Assembly (NCBI RefSeq): GCF_004792295.1
Contig: NZ_SRRY01000001.1
Location: forward strand, 816,501-880,500
Length of the DNA: 64,000 nucleotides
Source of the DNA: Pseudoalteromonas sp. MEBiC 03607
GTDB lineage: Bacteria > Pseudomonadota > Gammaproteobacteria > Enterobacterales > Alteromonadaceae
Direction of reading: 5' to 3'
The notes below the pieces were generated by a model, which was not told where the DNA came from, did no database searches, and worked only from the letters and a program-made list of their open reading frames with translations. Below, piece after piece: positions 27,791 through 37,505 of the stretch; the stretch's first letter is position 1; each line of letters starts with the position of its first letter. The translations under genes and the position numbers were made by a program.

Positions 27791-27836
27791 GTATGTCGTT
27801 AATTTAAAGCATAGTTTAAGCTTAAATACTTGCTTG

Positions 27837-28343
27837 TTATGCGTCCTCAATATCAACAATTAAGTCTGTGGTAATAGATTCAAGCGCACTGATCACTTCG
27901 TCTTTGCTCATACCAACGGGCAGGGCAACGGTTGCAACGGCACTGAATATAGGTACTCCCCAGTTAGGTGCACTTTGTTGTTTTGAATTAAGGTGAGTGA
28001 TATTTGCTCCTTTGTGACGAATAACACTGGCAAGCTCTTGGACAATGCCGGGTCTATCATTACCGGTGATCACAAAGTTAATTTGTTCAGACTTAACCTC
28101 TTCGAGTGTTTCTGAACCACGCTCAATTCTCACCTCCAGATGAGGAAGGCTATGTAGAGCATCTTGCAATTCTTGTAAGTGTTCTTCAGGAACAGCAGCT
28201 TCTATAATGCCCGCAAAATGACCGGCTAGGTGGCTTAAGTTACTCCCTAACCAATTGCCATTATGGTTTAAAATTGTTGCTGATAGATCTTCAACTAGGC
28301 CAGGCTTATCTGGTCCTAAAATAGTAATTACTAACTGCTTCAT
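27837..28343 (-). CDS. GcvR-like double ACT-domain regulator
   Basis: 168 aa from the ATG at 28343 (MKQLVITILGPDKPGLVEDL), with AAGAGA upstream; a longer frame to 28379 adds a non-conserved leader. Two ACT domains, about 1-80 and 88-165, the second carrying the ligand-binding NDRPGIVQEL. This is the GcvR family, known in E. coli as the glycine-cleavage repressor partner of GcvA. Neither gcvA nor gcv genes are here, so the specific role is an inference. It is alone between ppk1 and the pst promoter. Confidence 0.8.
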   Translation of the reverse strand: MKQLVITILGPDKPGLVEDLSATILNHNGNWLGSNLSHLAGHFAGIIEAAVPEEHLQELQDALHSLPHLEVRIERGSETLEEVKSEQINFVITGNDRPGIVQELASVIRHKGANITHLNSKQQSAPNWGVPIFSAVATVALPVGMSKDEVISALESITTDLIVDIEDA

Positions 28344-28622
28344 ACTTAAGTCTCTTAAAAAAGCCTCTGTAAAATGCAATGAAAAGAGGAGGCGTTGGTT
28401 GATGATAATTTTTATTTTGGGAAAAATAACACTTATTCAGTATTGTTGCAGATTTATTGTTTGTCCAATATTTTCCATATAGTAATAAAAAATTAGTTAT
28501 AACAAATCGTTAGCCCATTGTGTGTTAGTGACTCATAACTCTAAAACAATATTCATTTCGCTTATATTTACAGGCTAAAAACAACACCCAAGCATGCAGT
28601 TTATTACACTGAAATATGACGG

Positions 28623-28656
28623 TTGTAACATTACTGTCATCTTCGTGAAATATAAT
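28623..28656 (+). promoter_or_regulatory. pst operon promoter: Pho box plus -10
   Basis: TTGTAACATTACTGTCAT (28623-28640) matches the 18-bp Pho box at about 14 positions, with the second half (ACTGTCAT) perfect. It is followed after 10 bp by a perfect TATAAT -10 (28651-28656) and pstC starts 32 bp further. This mirrors the ppk1 promoter and implies PhoB activation. The preceding stretch back to 28344 shows no gene. Confidence 0.82.
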
Positions 28657-28687
28657 CCGCACAACGTTAAGATTTAAGGGTGTTTTG

Positions 28688-30922
28688 ATGACTTCCAATC
28701 CGAATAAACCGACCTTTCATACGGATAGAAGCCGTCTATTTAAAGACCGGTTTGCCGAGTGGGGTATTTCCGCAGGCGGTGTCATGGTGCTTATCGCACT
28801 GCTACTGATATTCTTTTACCTTCTATATGTTGTTCAACCTATTTTTGAGTCAGCAAAAGTTGAAACACGTAACAGTGTAAAACTAGATAATGCCTCAGAA
28901 ATTGTTGGTCTAGGTATTGAAGAGCAAACTGAAGTGGCTTTTTTACTAGGTGAAAAAGGCAATGTCGACTTTTATAATGTCGAGAAAGCGCAGTTTGGTA
29001 AAAAGATCACCACTCTTAATACTGAATTACCAAGTGACGTGAGCAGCTTTGCACGCTCTGCACCATTTCAGAACCAATATGGCTATGGCCTAGAAAATGG
29101 CTCTGTGGTTATCGTGTCACCAAAGTTTTTAGTTACTTTCCCTAATAATGAACGCAAGCTAACCCCTCGCTTAGATTATCCGTTAGGTGATTTGGCGCTT
29201 GAAGTAGACGATCAAGGTGCGGCGATTACTAAGTTCGCATTTAGCCACTACGAAGATAAAACAGCCGTTGTTGCTTTAACCGCTGATAAGCGTGTTTTAT
29301 TTAGTAGCTTTGTGGGTGAAGAAAATATGTTCACCGGCGAAGTTGAATGGGTTGTTGAGCGCACTGAGCTTGATATTGAAGGCCGCGTTGATGAGCTATT
29401 AATCTCACCTGACACAACGCGTACTTTTATTCGTTCTGCAAATCAGATTTATGTTTACGATACGCGTTATCCTTCTGAGGTTGAGCTAATTCAATTGCTT
29501 GCAGCAAACGAAGAAAACGCTAATCTTGTTTCAACGCAGCTGTTAGCCGGTGCTAACTCACTAATGCTTGCTAACGATAACGGCGAAGTATCGCAGTGGT
29601 TCGAAGTAAACACGGAAGATGGTCGCGAGTTTCAAAAAATCCGTGCATTCGAAACGACTAAACAATCTAAATTAAATATCTTCACAGAGTTTTATCGTCG
29701 AACTTTCTTTACCGCGGGTGCAAATGGTGAGCTAGGTATTTATTACACAACCAGTGAAGCAAAACTATGGCAAGGCAAAGTAAGCGAAGGTCCAATTCAA
29801 AATTTTGCAATTGCACCACGTTCTAATGCGGCACTTATTCTTGCTGATGATGCATTAAAAGTAATCGAAATTCATAACGAGCACCCTGAAGTAACCTGGT
29901 CTGCGTTATGGCAAGAAGTATGGTACGAGGGCTACCCAGAGCCGGCTTATATCTGGCAGTCAACGTCTGCGAGTGATGACTTTGAATCTAAATTCTCACT
30001 AGTACCAATTTCATTCGGTACGATTAAAGCTGCTATGTATGCGATGTTATTTGCAGTACCGATTGCACTTTCTGCGGCTATTTACACAGCTTATTTTATG
30101 TCGAGTGAACTACGTAAAGTGGTTAAGCCGACGGTTGAAATCATGGAAGCATTACCAACGGTAATCCTAGGTTTCTTGGCAGGTCTTTGGTTAGCGCCAT
30201 TGATTGAAGAGCATTTACCAGCCATCGTCGGATTACTGGTGTTGCTGCCAATAGGTATCTTATTAACCGCATTTGGCTGGAACAAGCTACCGGCGTCAAT
30301 TCGTCACCGTGTTCCTGAAGGTTCGCATTCAATCTTACTTATTCCAGTGGTTATCTTTATTGGTTGGTTATCATTTGCGATGAGTAACTCAATTGAGCTT
30401 TGGATGTTCGATGGTAACGTTCGTCAGTACCTAACTAATGAATTAGGAATGACATTCGACCAACGTAACTCGTTAGTTGTTGGTATTGCAATGGGCTTTG
30501 CAGTTATTCCAACTATCTTCTCAATTGCGGAAGATGCGGTATTTAGTGTTCCTAAGCACTTATCAAATGGTTCATTAGCACTCGGTGCTACGCAGTGGCA
30601 AACATTGGTGCGTGTAGTATTACTAACAGCAAGCCCGGGTATCTTCTCAGCTGTGATGATGGGTCTAGGCCGTGCTGTGGGTGAAACAATGATTGTACTA
30701 ATGGCAACAGGTAATACACCTATTATGGACTGGAGTATCTTCCAGGGTATGAGAACGCTTGCAGCGAATATCGCGGTAGAAATGCCAGAGTCTGAGGTAG
30801 GCAGCTCGCATTATCGCATTCTATTCTTAGCAGCATTTGTACTATTCATATTCACATTCGTTTTCAACACAGTGGCTGAGTTTGTTCGTCAGCAACTGCG
30901 TGAAAAATACAGTTCAATGTAG
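28688..30922 (+). CDS. pstC: Phosphate ABC transporter permease PstC (long form)
   Basis: 744 aa from the ATG at 28688 (the TTG just before is unlikely). It is more than twice the length of E. coli PstC: one N-terminal membrane helix (about 30-52), then about 380 residues outside the membrane with repeated beta-strand, beta-propeller-like sequence, then the permease domain (about 430-740) with the EAA loop LGATQWQTLVRVVL and GRAVGETMIVLM. It pairs with PstA to move phosphate bound by PstS. The long domain is typical of some marine gammaproteobacteria and has no assigned job. PstS is not next to it. Confidence 0.92.
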   Translation: MTSNPNKPTFHTDRSRLFKDRFAEWGISAGGVMVLIALLLIFFYLLYVVQPIFESAKVETRNSVKLDNASEIVGLGIEEQTEVAFLLGEKGNVDFYNVEKAQFGKKITTLNTELPSDVSSFARSAPFQNQYGYGLENGSVVIVSPKFLVTFPNNERKLTPRLDYPLGDLALEVDDQGAAITKFAFSHYEDKTAVVALTADKRVLFSSFVGEENMFTGEVEWVVERTELDIEGRVDELLISPDTTRTFIRSANQIYVYDTRYPSEVELIQLLAANEENANLVSTQLLAGANSLMLANDNGEVSQWFEVNTEDGREFQKIRAFETTKQSKLNIFTEFYRRTFFTAGANGELGIYYTTSEAKLWQGKVSEGPIQNFAIAPRSNAALILADDALKVIEIHNEHPEVTWSALWQEVWYEGYPEPAYIWQSTSASDDFESKFSLVPISFGTIKAAMYAMLFAVPIALSAAIYTAYFMSSELRKVVKPTVEIMEALPTVILGFLAGLWLAPLIEEHLPAIVGLLVLLPIGILLTAFGWNKLPASIRHRVPEGSHSILLIPVVIFIGWLSFAMSNSIELWMFDGNVRQYLTNELGMTFDQRNSLVVGIAMGFAVIPTIFSIAEDAVFSVPKHLSNGSLALGATQWQTLVRVVLLTASPGIFSAVMMGLGRAVGETMIVLMATGNTPIMDWSIFQGMRTLAANIAVEMPESEVGSSHYRILFLAAFVLFIFTFVFNTVAEFVRQQLREKYSSM

Positions 30923-30937
30923 GTGGAGAGACACGAC

Positions 30938-32587
30938 ATGGTAAAGCAGTGGTTTAAGTCTGGTTCTCCTTGGATTTGGATGACCGGCGGTGCGGTAAGC
31001 ATCAGTTTAATCTCGGTTCTTGGCTTATTAGCCATGATCGCTTGGAAAGGTTTAAGCTTTTTCTGGCCATCAGAAGTAGTGCAACTTGAGCTGCAGGGCT
31101 CAGTTGCTAAACAAACAGTGATCGGTGAAGTTTATGACCGTGAACTAGTTGCGAAATCACGTATTGAGGCGACGGGCGTTGATTTATCTCATTACGACAA
31201 AGAGCAGCTAGAGCGCTTACTAATCAAAACAGGTAACCGTGAGTACGTAGATCTCGATTTCCGTTGGGTATTAGAGACAGACATCACATCGCGTACTGCA
31301 CCCGCTGAACTTGCGGTATTCGAACGTAGCAAAAACGGTAACTTTTATGGTTATGTTGAGCAGGTTATTAAAGACGGTGAAGTTATTACAGATAACAAAA
31401 TCGAGGTACTTTATGATCTTGTTGACCGTGCCGTTGACCTAAACGACCAAGCCCTCGATTTACAAAATGGTGATATTGGTCATATCAACTATGAACTTGA
31501 GCGCTTGCGCTTAAAAGAAAAAGCGTATCAGCTTGATAACGAGTTGACGGATGAGCGTGTTGCTGAGCTAGCACAAACACGCGCTGAGCTACGTGCTGAA
31601 TATGCCGTGCTAGAAAAACAGTTATTTGCACTTCGTAAAGAAGCAAAGCGTGACCAAGTAACGGTTAAAGACATGCGTGGTGAAGTGGTTACTTTACCTC
31701 TGTATCAAGTTCTTGATGTATGGTTCCCAAATGACATGGGCTTCTTTGCAAAGCTTGGTCATTACTTTGTACAGCTAGGTAAGTTTGTAGCGGATGACCC
31801 GCGTGAAGCAAATACTGAAGGGGGTGTATTCCCTGCAATTTTTGGTACTGTATTCATGGTATTACTGATGGCAGTGATTGTGACTCCGTTTGGTGTTGTT
31901 GCAGCGATTTACTTACATGAATACGCAGCGAAAAATGCGATTACGAAGATGATCCGTATCGCGGTAATCAACCTTGCGGGTGTACCTTCAATTGTATACG
32001 GTGTATTTGGTCTAGGCTTCTTTGTATATATGCTAGGTGGCAGTATCGACCAATTGTTCTACCCAGAGTCGTCGCCAAGCCCAGTATTTGGTACACCTGG
32101 TGTGATTTGGTCAGCATTAACCTTAGCGATTTTAACCTTACCGGTTGTAATTGTTTCAACGGAAGAAGGTTTGTCACGTATTCCAAGTACTGTTCGTCAT
32201 GGTTCACTGGCGCTTGGTGCAACAAAAGCAGAAACGCTATGGCGCATCATCATTCCGATGGCAAGCCCTGCGATTATGACTGGTTTAATCTTAGCGGTTG
32301 CGCGTGCAGCCGGTGAAGTAGCACCACTAATGCTTGTTGGTGTTGTTAAGATGGCACCAACACTGCCACTTGACGGTAACTTCCCATACGTACATTTAGA
32401 TAGAAAATTTATGCACTTAGGTTTCCACATTTATGATGTTGGTTTCCAAAGCCCTAACGTAGAAGCGGCGCGTCCGCTGGTATATGCCACGGCATTCTTA
32501 CTGGTATCAGTAATTATCGCCCTGAATATCACCGCGATTGGTATTCGTAACCACTTACGCGAAAAGTTTAGAGCTCTTGAGCATTAA
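30938..32587 (+). CDS. pstA: Phosphate ABC transporter permease PstA (long form)
   Basis: 549 aa from ATG 30938 (GGAG upstream); an earlier in-frame GTG directly after pstC is less likely. An N-terminal helix (about 13-38) is followed by a charged, partly coiled-coil insert (about 150-235, e.g. HINYELERLRLKEKAYQLDNEL) before the permease core (about 290-545) with LGATKAETLWRIIIPMASP and ARAAGEVAPLMLVG. E. coli PstA has about 296 residues, so the insert is an extension shared with PstC's size. Lies 15 bp after pstC. Confidence 0.92.
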   Translation: MVKQWFKSGSPWIWMTGGAVSISLISVLGLLAMIAWKGLSFFWPSEVVQLELQGSVAKQTVIGEVYDRELVAKSRIEATGVDLSHYDKEQLERLLIKTGNREYVDLDFRWVLETDITSRTAPAELAVFERSKNGNFYGYVEQVIKDGEVITDNKIEVLYDLVDRAVDLNDQALDLQNGDIGHINYELERLRLKEKAYQLDNELTDERVAELAQTRAELRAEYAVLEKQLFALRKEAKRDQVTVKDMRGEVVTLPLYQVLDVWFPNDMGFFAKLGHYFVQLGKFVADDPREANTEGGVFPAIFGTVFMVLLMAVIVTPFGVVAAIYLHEYAAKNAITKMIRIAVINLAGVPSIVYGVFGLGFFVYMLGGSIDQLFYPESSPSPVFGTPGVIWSALTLAILTLPVVIVSTEEGLSRIPSTVRHGSLALGATKAETLWRIIIPMASPAIMTGLILAVARAAGEVAPLMLVGVVKMAPTLPLDGNFPYVHLDRKFMHLGFHIYDVGFQSPNVEAARPLVYATAFLLVSVIIALNITAIGIRNHLREKFRALEH

Positions 32588-32613
32588 TACAGAATTTTTA
32601 TAGGTAGACAGAG

Positions 32614-33441
32614 ATGATTACAGTTGCACCACAAGTAAACCAAGCGAAAAGCGCGGCAAAGCTAGATTTAGAAAATCTAACAGCAGAACAAACAGCGTTA
32701 GAGATTAAAAACTTAGATCTATACTACGGTGATAAACAAGCGCTTAGCGGCGTAAATATGAACATCCCGAAAGGACAGGTAACGGCGTTTATCGGTCCAT
32801 CTGGTTGTGGTAAATCAACACTTTTACGTTGTATCAACCGTATGAATGACCTAGTTGATAGCTGTCGTATCGATGGTGAGATCTTACTTCATGGTCACAA
32901 CATCTATGATAAGAGCGTAGATGTTGCAGCATTACGAAGAAATGTTGGGATGGTGTTTCAGCGTCCTAATCCATTTCCAAAATCAATCTACGAAAATGTC
33001 GTTTATGGCCTACGCTTACAAGGTATTAAAGAAAAGCGTAAACTAGACGAAGTGGTTGAACAATCTTTACGTGGCGCAGCGTTATGGGATGAGGTTAAAG
33101 ACCGTTTACACGATAGTGCATTTGGCCTATCGGGTGGTCAGCAACAGCGTCTTGTTATTGCTCGCTCAATTGCTATCGAGCCTGAAGTATTACTTCTGGA
33201 TGAGCCAACATCGGCACTTGATCCAATTTCTACTTTAGTTATCGAAGAGCTAATTAACGACTTAAAGAACAAGTTTACCGTGGTAATCGTTACTCACAAC
33301 ATGCAACAAGCTGCTCGTGTATCAGACCAAACTGCGTTCATGTACATGGGTGAGTTGATTGAGTATTCAGATACCAATACGTTATTTACAACACCAAGCA
33401 AGAAGAAAACAGAAGACTACATTACAGGCCGTTACGGTTAG
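32614..33441 (+). CDS. pstB: Phosphate ABC transporter ATPase PstB
   Basis: 275 aa. Walker A (GPSGCGKST), signature LSGGQQQR, Walker [13 protein letters not shown] and the switch His (VIVTHNM) are intact, and [16 protein letters not shown] is typical of PstB. It energises phosphate import by the PstCA channel and, in relatives, takes part in PhoR signalling. 26 bp after pstA and 47 bp before phoU. The N-terminal 30 residues before [15 protein letters not shown] are an extension. Confidence 0.96.
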   Translation: MITVAPQVNQAKSAAKLDLENLTAEQTALEIKNLDLYYGDKQALSGVNMNIPKGQVTAFIGPSGCGKSTLLRCINRMNDLVDSCRIDGEILLHGHNIYDKSVDVAALRRNVGMVFQRPNPFPKSIYENVVYGLRLQGIKEKRKLDEVVEQSLRGAALWDEVKDRLHDSAFGLSGGQQQRLVIARSIAIEPEVLLLDEPTSALDPISTLVIEELINDLKNKFTVVIVTHNMQQAARVSDQTAFMYMGELIEYSDTNTLFTTPSKKKTEDYITGRYG

Positions 33442-33488
33442 TCAATAAAGTCACTTGGTACCGTAAACTAAATTTATAGAGGTAGACA

Positions 33489-34190
33489 ATGGAACATAAT
33501 ATCAATAAACACATTTCGGGCCGCTTTAATGAAGAGCTTGAAAATGTGCGTAACCATGTATTAAACATGGGTGGCTTAGTTGAGCAACAGCTAAACAGTG
33601 CACTGGATGCTGTTAGCAATGGTGATGCGGATCTTGCACAAAAAGTTCGTGAAAACGACTATAAAGTAAATGCAATGGAAGTAAATATCGACGAAGAGTG
33701 CACACGCATTATTGCTCGTCGTCAGCCTGCTGCCAGTGACTTACGCCTTGTGATTGCAATCGCTAAAACAATTGCCGATTTAGAGCGTATTGGTGATGAA
33801 GCTGAGCGCATTGCTAAAGTAGCATTAGATTCTTTCACAAAAGATCAGCAAGATCTTTTGGTGAATATTGAAAATATGGGTCGTCAAGTATCGAAAATGC
33901 TTCATGATGTACTCGACGCTTTTGCACGTATGGACGTGCAATGTGCGTTTGAAGTGCACAAAGAAGATGCCAAAGTTGATCGTGAATACGAAGCAATTAC
34001 ACGTCAAATCATGACTTATATGATGGAAGATCCACGCTCAATCCCGAAAATTATGGATTTAGTGTGGTCAGTACGCTCATTAGAGCGTATTGGCGACCGT
34101 TGCCAAAATATTGCTGAATACATTATCTACTTTGTAAACGGTAAAGATATTCGTCATACATCTCAAGCAGATATCGAAAAGTCGCTGTAA
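33489..34190 (+). CDS. phoU: Phosphate signalling protein PhoU
   Basis: 233 aa with two three-helix bundles; the typical motif EVNIDEECTRIIARRQPAASDLR and the repeat DLVWSVRSLERIGDRCQNIAEYIIY are clear. Metal-binding acidic clusters (ERIGDEAERIAK) are present. It restrains the Pho response and the Pst transporter when phosphate is plentiful. Last gene of the pst operon, before a terminator. A second, distant PhoU-fold protein (DUF47) follows. Confidence 0.95.
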   Translation: MEHNINKHISGRFNEELENVRNHVLNMGGLVEQQLNSALDAVSNGDADLAQKVRENDYKVNAMEVNIDEECTRIIARRQPAASDLRLVIAIAKTIADLERIGDEAERIAKVALDSFTKDQQDLLVNIENMGRQVSKMLHDVLDAFARMDVQCAFEVHKEDAKVDREYEAITRQIMTYMMEDPRSIPKIMDLVWSVRSLERIGDRCQNIAEYIIYFVNGKDIRHTSQADIEKSL

Positions 34191-34220
34191 TTTTAACCGC
34201 TACTTTTCATTATTAAACCG

Positions 34221-34242
34221 AGCGGCCTTTGGCCGCTTTGTC
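34221..34242 (+). terminator. Terminator of the pst-phoU operon
   Basis: A 7-bp GC-rich stem (AGCGGCC / GGCCGCT) with a 3-nt loop followed by TTGTCTATT; the T-run is weak. Confidence 0.65.
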
Positions 34243-34340
34243 TATTATTGGTGATGTAAGGCAGAAAAAGCGTTCACAATCGAACACAATGCTGTAAAAT
34301 TCGCAGCTGCCAAAGCATACTAATTTATAAAGGGTCAGTT

Positions 34341-35018
34341 ATGCCTACAAATGCATTTTTAGGGGTTTTTGCTAAATCACCTATTAAGCCTATGGAAGAT
34401 CACATCAAGAAAGCACATCAAGCAAGTAAAGCGTTGATCCCTTTCTTTAATCACGTGTTTAAAGAAGAATGGCAAGAAGCGGAAGAAATCCGCCTAAACA
34501 TTCGTAATTTAGAGCGTGAAGCTGATGAAATGAAACGTAACATCCGCCTTCAACTACCTCGTGGCTTATTCATGCCTGTTGAGCGTACCGATTTGCTTGA
34601 ACTTGTTACTCAACAAGACAAGATTGCTAACAAAGCAAAAGATATTGCAGGTCGTGTAGTTGGTCGTGAGATGACTATTCCTGCAGAAATTCAAGAAGAT
34701 TTCCTTGCTTATGTAACTCGTTGTGTTGATGCAACTAAACAAGCATCAAAAGCAATCAACGAGCTAGATGAGCTTCTTGAAACGGGCTTCAAAGGTCGCG
34801 AAGTGACTTTAGTTGAAAAGATGCTCGTTGAATTGGACGCAATTGAGCAAGACACGGATGACATGCAAATCAAAATACGCCGTCAATTGCGCGCTATAGA
34901 AAATGAACTTAACCCAATCGACGTAATGTTCTTATACAAGATCATTGAATGGGTTGGCGAGCTGGCTGATATTGCTGAGCGCGTAGGTTCTCGTCTTGAG
35001 CTGATGTTAGCTCGTTAA
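34341..35018 (+). CDS. DUF47 (TIGR00153, PhoU-like) protein, Pit partner
   Basis: 225 aa, all-helical PhoU-like fold. The opening (PIKPMEDHIKKAHQASKALIPFF) and the FMPVERTDLLELVTQQDKIANKA stretch are typical of the family. Members are usually cotranscribed with a Pit transporter, as here (41 bp before pit), and may gate or regulate it. An AGGGTCAG-type site precedes the ATG. Confidence 0.9.
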   Translation: MPTNAFLGVFAKSPIKPMEDHIKKAHQASKALIPFFNHVFKEEWQEAEEIRLNIRNLEREADEMKRNIRLQLPRGLFMPVERTDLLELVTQQDKIANKAKDIAGRVVGREMTIPAEIQEDFLAYVTRCVDATKQASKAINELDELLETGFKGREVTLVEKMLVELDAIEQDTDDMQIKIRRQLRAIENELNPIDVMFLYKIIEWVGELADIAERVGSRLELMLAR

Positions 35019-35059
35019 TTAAAAATCAGTTCAAATTCGAAAAATTAAAGGTTCACACA

Positions 35060-36328
35060 ATGGATATCATTGCAAATTACGGCACGTTACTCGTTTTAAC
35101 TGCCGCCGCAGTCGGTTTCTTCATGGCTTATGGTATTGGTGCAAATGACGTTGCCAATGCGATGGGTACATCTGTAGGCTCAAAAGCACTTACAATTAAA
35201 CAAGCAATCATCATTGCGATGGTGTTTGAATTCGCTGGTGCATACCTTGCCGGTGGTGAGGTTACATCTACAATTCGTAAAGGGATTATAGATGCCGCGC
35301 CATTTACGGACATACCAGAACTTATGATACTTGGTATGATTGCCGCGCTATTCGCTGCTGGTAGCTGGTTATTAATTGCCTCTTTCTTGGGCTGGCCAGT
35401 ATCTACGACTCACTCAATCATCGGTGCCATAATTGGTTTCGCATTGGTTGCTGTAGGTAGCGAAGCAATTCAATGGAACAAGGTAATGGGCATTGTAGGT
35501 AGCTGGATTGTTACCCCTGCTATTTCTGGTTTTATTGCTTATTTGATTTTCATGAGTGCGCAAAAGCTAATTTTTGACACTGATGCACCACTTAAAAATG
35601 CTAAGCGTTTCGTACCTGTATACATGGGTCTAGCTGGCTTCATCATGTCGCTTGTAACTATCAAGAAAGGCTTGAAGCACATTGGTATTAACTTAGGTGC
35701 TGTTGAAGGTTATGCGCTTTCTATCGCAATTGCAGTGGTTGTTGCAATCATTGGTAAATTCGCAATTTCACGCCTTAAAATTGACCCTAAAGCTGACAAA
35801 AAAATGCAATTCAACAACGTTGAGAAAGTGTTCGCAGTACTGATGGTACTAACAGCATGTTGTATGGCATTCGCACATGGTTCAAACGACGTTGCTAACG
35901 CAATTGGTCCACTAGCTGCTGTTGTAAATATTGTTGAGCACAACGGTGAAATCGCTAAGAAAGCGGCTATCGCATGGTGGATTTTACCACTGGGTGGTTT
36001 CGGTATTGTTGCTGGTCTTGCTATTTTAGGTAAGAAAGTAATCAAAACAATCGGTGAAGGTATCACACACTTAACACCTAGCCGCGGTTTTGCTGCTGAG
36101 CTTGCAGCTGCTTCTACTGTTGTTATCGCATCAGGTACTGGCTTACCTATCTCTACTACACAAACACTTGTGGGTGCAGTATTAGGTGTAGGTATGGCAC
36201 GTGGTATTGCGGCACTTAACATGGGTGTAGTAAGAAACATTGTAGTTTCTTGGGTAATTACATTGCCAGTTGGCGCAGCCCTTGCTATTGTTATTTTCTA
36301 CGTACTGAGAACTGCCTTCGGGGTTTAA
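35060..36328 (+). CDS. Inorganic phosphate transporter, PiT family
   Basis: 422 aa with about ten membrane segments. The two PiT signatures are present: GANDVANAMGTSVGSKA near the N-terminus and HGSNDVANAIGPLAAV in the second half, plus STTHSIIGAIIGF and STTQTLVGAVLGVG. Low-affinity phosphate/cation symport across the inner membrane. The DUF47 gene immediately upstream and the pst genes before that make this a compact phosphate locus combining both import systems. Ends at a terminator. Confidence 0.94.
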   Translation: MDIIANYGTLLVLTAAAVGFFMAYGIGANDVANAMGTSVGSKALTIKQAIIIAMVFEFAGAYLAGGEVTSTIRKGIIDAAPFTDIPELMILGMIAALFAAGSWLLIASFLGWPVSTTHSIIGAIIGFALVAVGSEAIQWNKVMGIVGSWIVTPAISGFIAYLIFMSAQKLIFDTDAPLKNAKRFVPVYMGLAGFIMSLVTIKKGLKHIGINLGAVEGYALSIAIAVVVAIIGKFAISRLKIDPKADKKMQFNNVEKVFAVLMVLTACCMAFAHGSNDVANAIGPLAAVVNIVEHNGEIAKKAAIAWWILPLGGFGIVAGLAILGKKVIKTIGEGITHLTPSRGFAAELAAASTVVIASGTGLPISTTQTLVGAVLGVGMARGIAALNMGVVRNIVVSWVITLPVGAALAIVIFYVLRTAFGV

Positions 36329-36355
36329 AAAAAGTACTAACAGACTTTTAGCTTG

Positions 36356-36392
36356 AAAAGATCTCAATGCCTTAGGTATTGGGGTCTTTTTA
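36356..36392 (+). terminator. Terminator after the Pit gene
   Basis: Stem AAAAGATCTCAATGCC / GGTATTGGGGTCTTTT pairs with a few G-U steps and a short TTA loop, and ends in a T-run. Immediately followed by the MITE-like element. Confidence 0.75.
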
Positions 36393-36405
36393 TTTGCAGG
36401 TAGTA

Positions 36406-36566
36406 ATATCAATCCGCAATAATATTTAATCATTTTGAAGGATAAACCTGTCGCTATCTGCGTTAAAGATTTCTCATTAAGAGCAACTTAATAGCGAAAT
36501 TTTTGCCTTGTTATTAACGAGGTTTTATTGCCTCAAAATAGATCACTTAATTAAGCGATTTGGTAT
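36406..36566. mobile_element. Candidate MITE-like element upstream of oxyR
   Basis: A 161-bp noncoding stretch whose ends are imperfect inverted repeats (left ATATCAATCCGC; right, as reverse complement, ATACCAAATCGC). Its left and right ends together match the 40-bp palindrome at 58428-58467, which looks like the same family with the middle deleted. The element ends only 11 bp before the oxyR ATG. Target-site duplications are not evident. The family assignment is inferred from the two copies. Confidence 0.55.
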
Positions 36567-36577
36567 AAAAACAGAAT

Positions 36578-37504
36578 ATGAATAACTTACCAAGTATAAA
36601 ACAGCTACAGTATTTATTAGCAGTCCATCAGCATCAACACTTTGGCCGCGCAGCCAGCGCCTGTTTTATTGGCCAATCTACATTAAGTAGTGCAATTCAA
36701 AACTTAGAAGAAACGTTAGGTTGTCAGCTTATTGAGCGTGAAAATCGCAGTTTAATGTTTACAGCTATCGGTGAAGAAGTCGTAGAGAAAGCTCGTAAAA
36801 TTATAGACGATACCTTAAGCCTAAAAGAGCTAACAAAAAGCTTTTTGACACCGTTAAGCGGCACGCTCACCCTTGGCGTGATCCCAACGATTGCCAGCTT
36901 TATTGCCGCGCCTTTATATCATTTCTGCAAACAAACTTTTACTGAGTTAGAGTTAGTCTTGGTTGAAGATACCAGTGATAAGCTACTCGATAAATTAGAG
37001 CATGGCCAAATTGATATGGCATTGCTTGCATTGCCGTATGATACTGACAAATTTCATACTCAAGTGCTTGCAAAAGATCACTTTAGTTTGGTGCATCACA
37101 AAGACTATACGCCTGCAGCTGGGGTGGAAGATTTTAATCTACTACCGGATGCCAGCGTGTTTTTACTCGAGCGTGAGCATTGTATGACTGGCCATGCGCT
37201 AAGTGCCTGCCACTTGAACCGTTCAAGTTGTATTAATCCATTTGAAGCGGCAAGCTTACATACTTTGTTAAGTATGGTTGAGCACCAGCTAGGTGTGACT
37301 TTCTTACCGCAAATGGCTATTAATGCCGGCATTTTAGACAAGAAAGAAATGGTTGCTACGCCATCCCAGAGCGATGCGTACCGTGATATTGGTATTGTAT
37401 GGCGTAAAACCACAGGCCGGATCAGAGACTTTAGGCTGTTTAGTCAGCAGTTAGAGCTGTTTCTTAATAGGCAATGTAGCTTAGATGGTCAGTGTAACGA
37501 ATAA
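36578..37504 (+). CDS. oxyR: OxyR-type LysR-family peroxide regulator
   Basis: 308 aa. LysR helix-turn-helix about 20-40 (FGRAASACFIGQSTLSSAIQNLEETLG). The redox pair is present: in LLEREHCMTGHALSACHLN two Cys are 9 residues apart, as Cys199 and Cys208 are in E. coli OxyR. Peroxide oxidises them to a disulfide and the tetramer then activates catalase, peroxiredoxin and other defence genes. No target gene is adjacent. The start region lies against a repeat element, so its promoter is probably within or overlapping that element. Confidence 0.92.
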   Translation: MNNLPSIKQLQYLLAVHQHQHFGRAASACFIGQSTLSSAIQNLEETLGCQLIERENRSLMFTAIGEEVVEKARKIIDDTLSLKELTKSFLTPLSGTLTLGVIPTIASFIAAPLYHFCKQTFTELELVLVEDTSDKLLDKLEHGQIDMALLALPYDTDKFHTQVLAKDHFSLVHHKDYTPAAGVEDFNLLPDASVFLLEREHCMTGHALSACHLNRSSCINPFEAASLHTLLSMVEHQLGVTFLPQMAINAGILDKKEMVATPSQSDAYRDIGIVWRKTTGRIRDFRLFSQQLELFLNRQCSLDGQCNE

Positions 37505-37505
37505 T

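Noticed and set aside
35710..36240. 176-codon open frame antisense to the Pit gene
   Set aside because: Shadow of a conserved transporter gene; no ribosome site and no family features.
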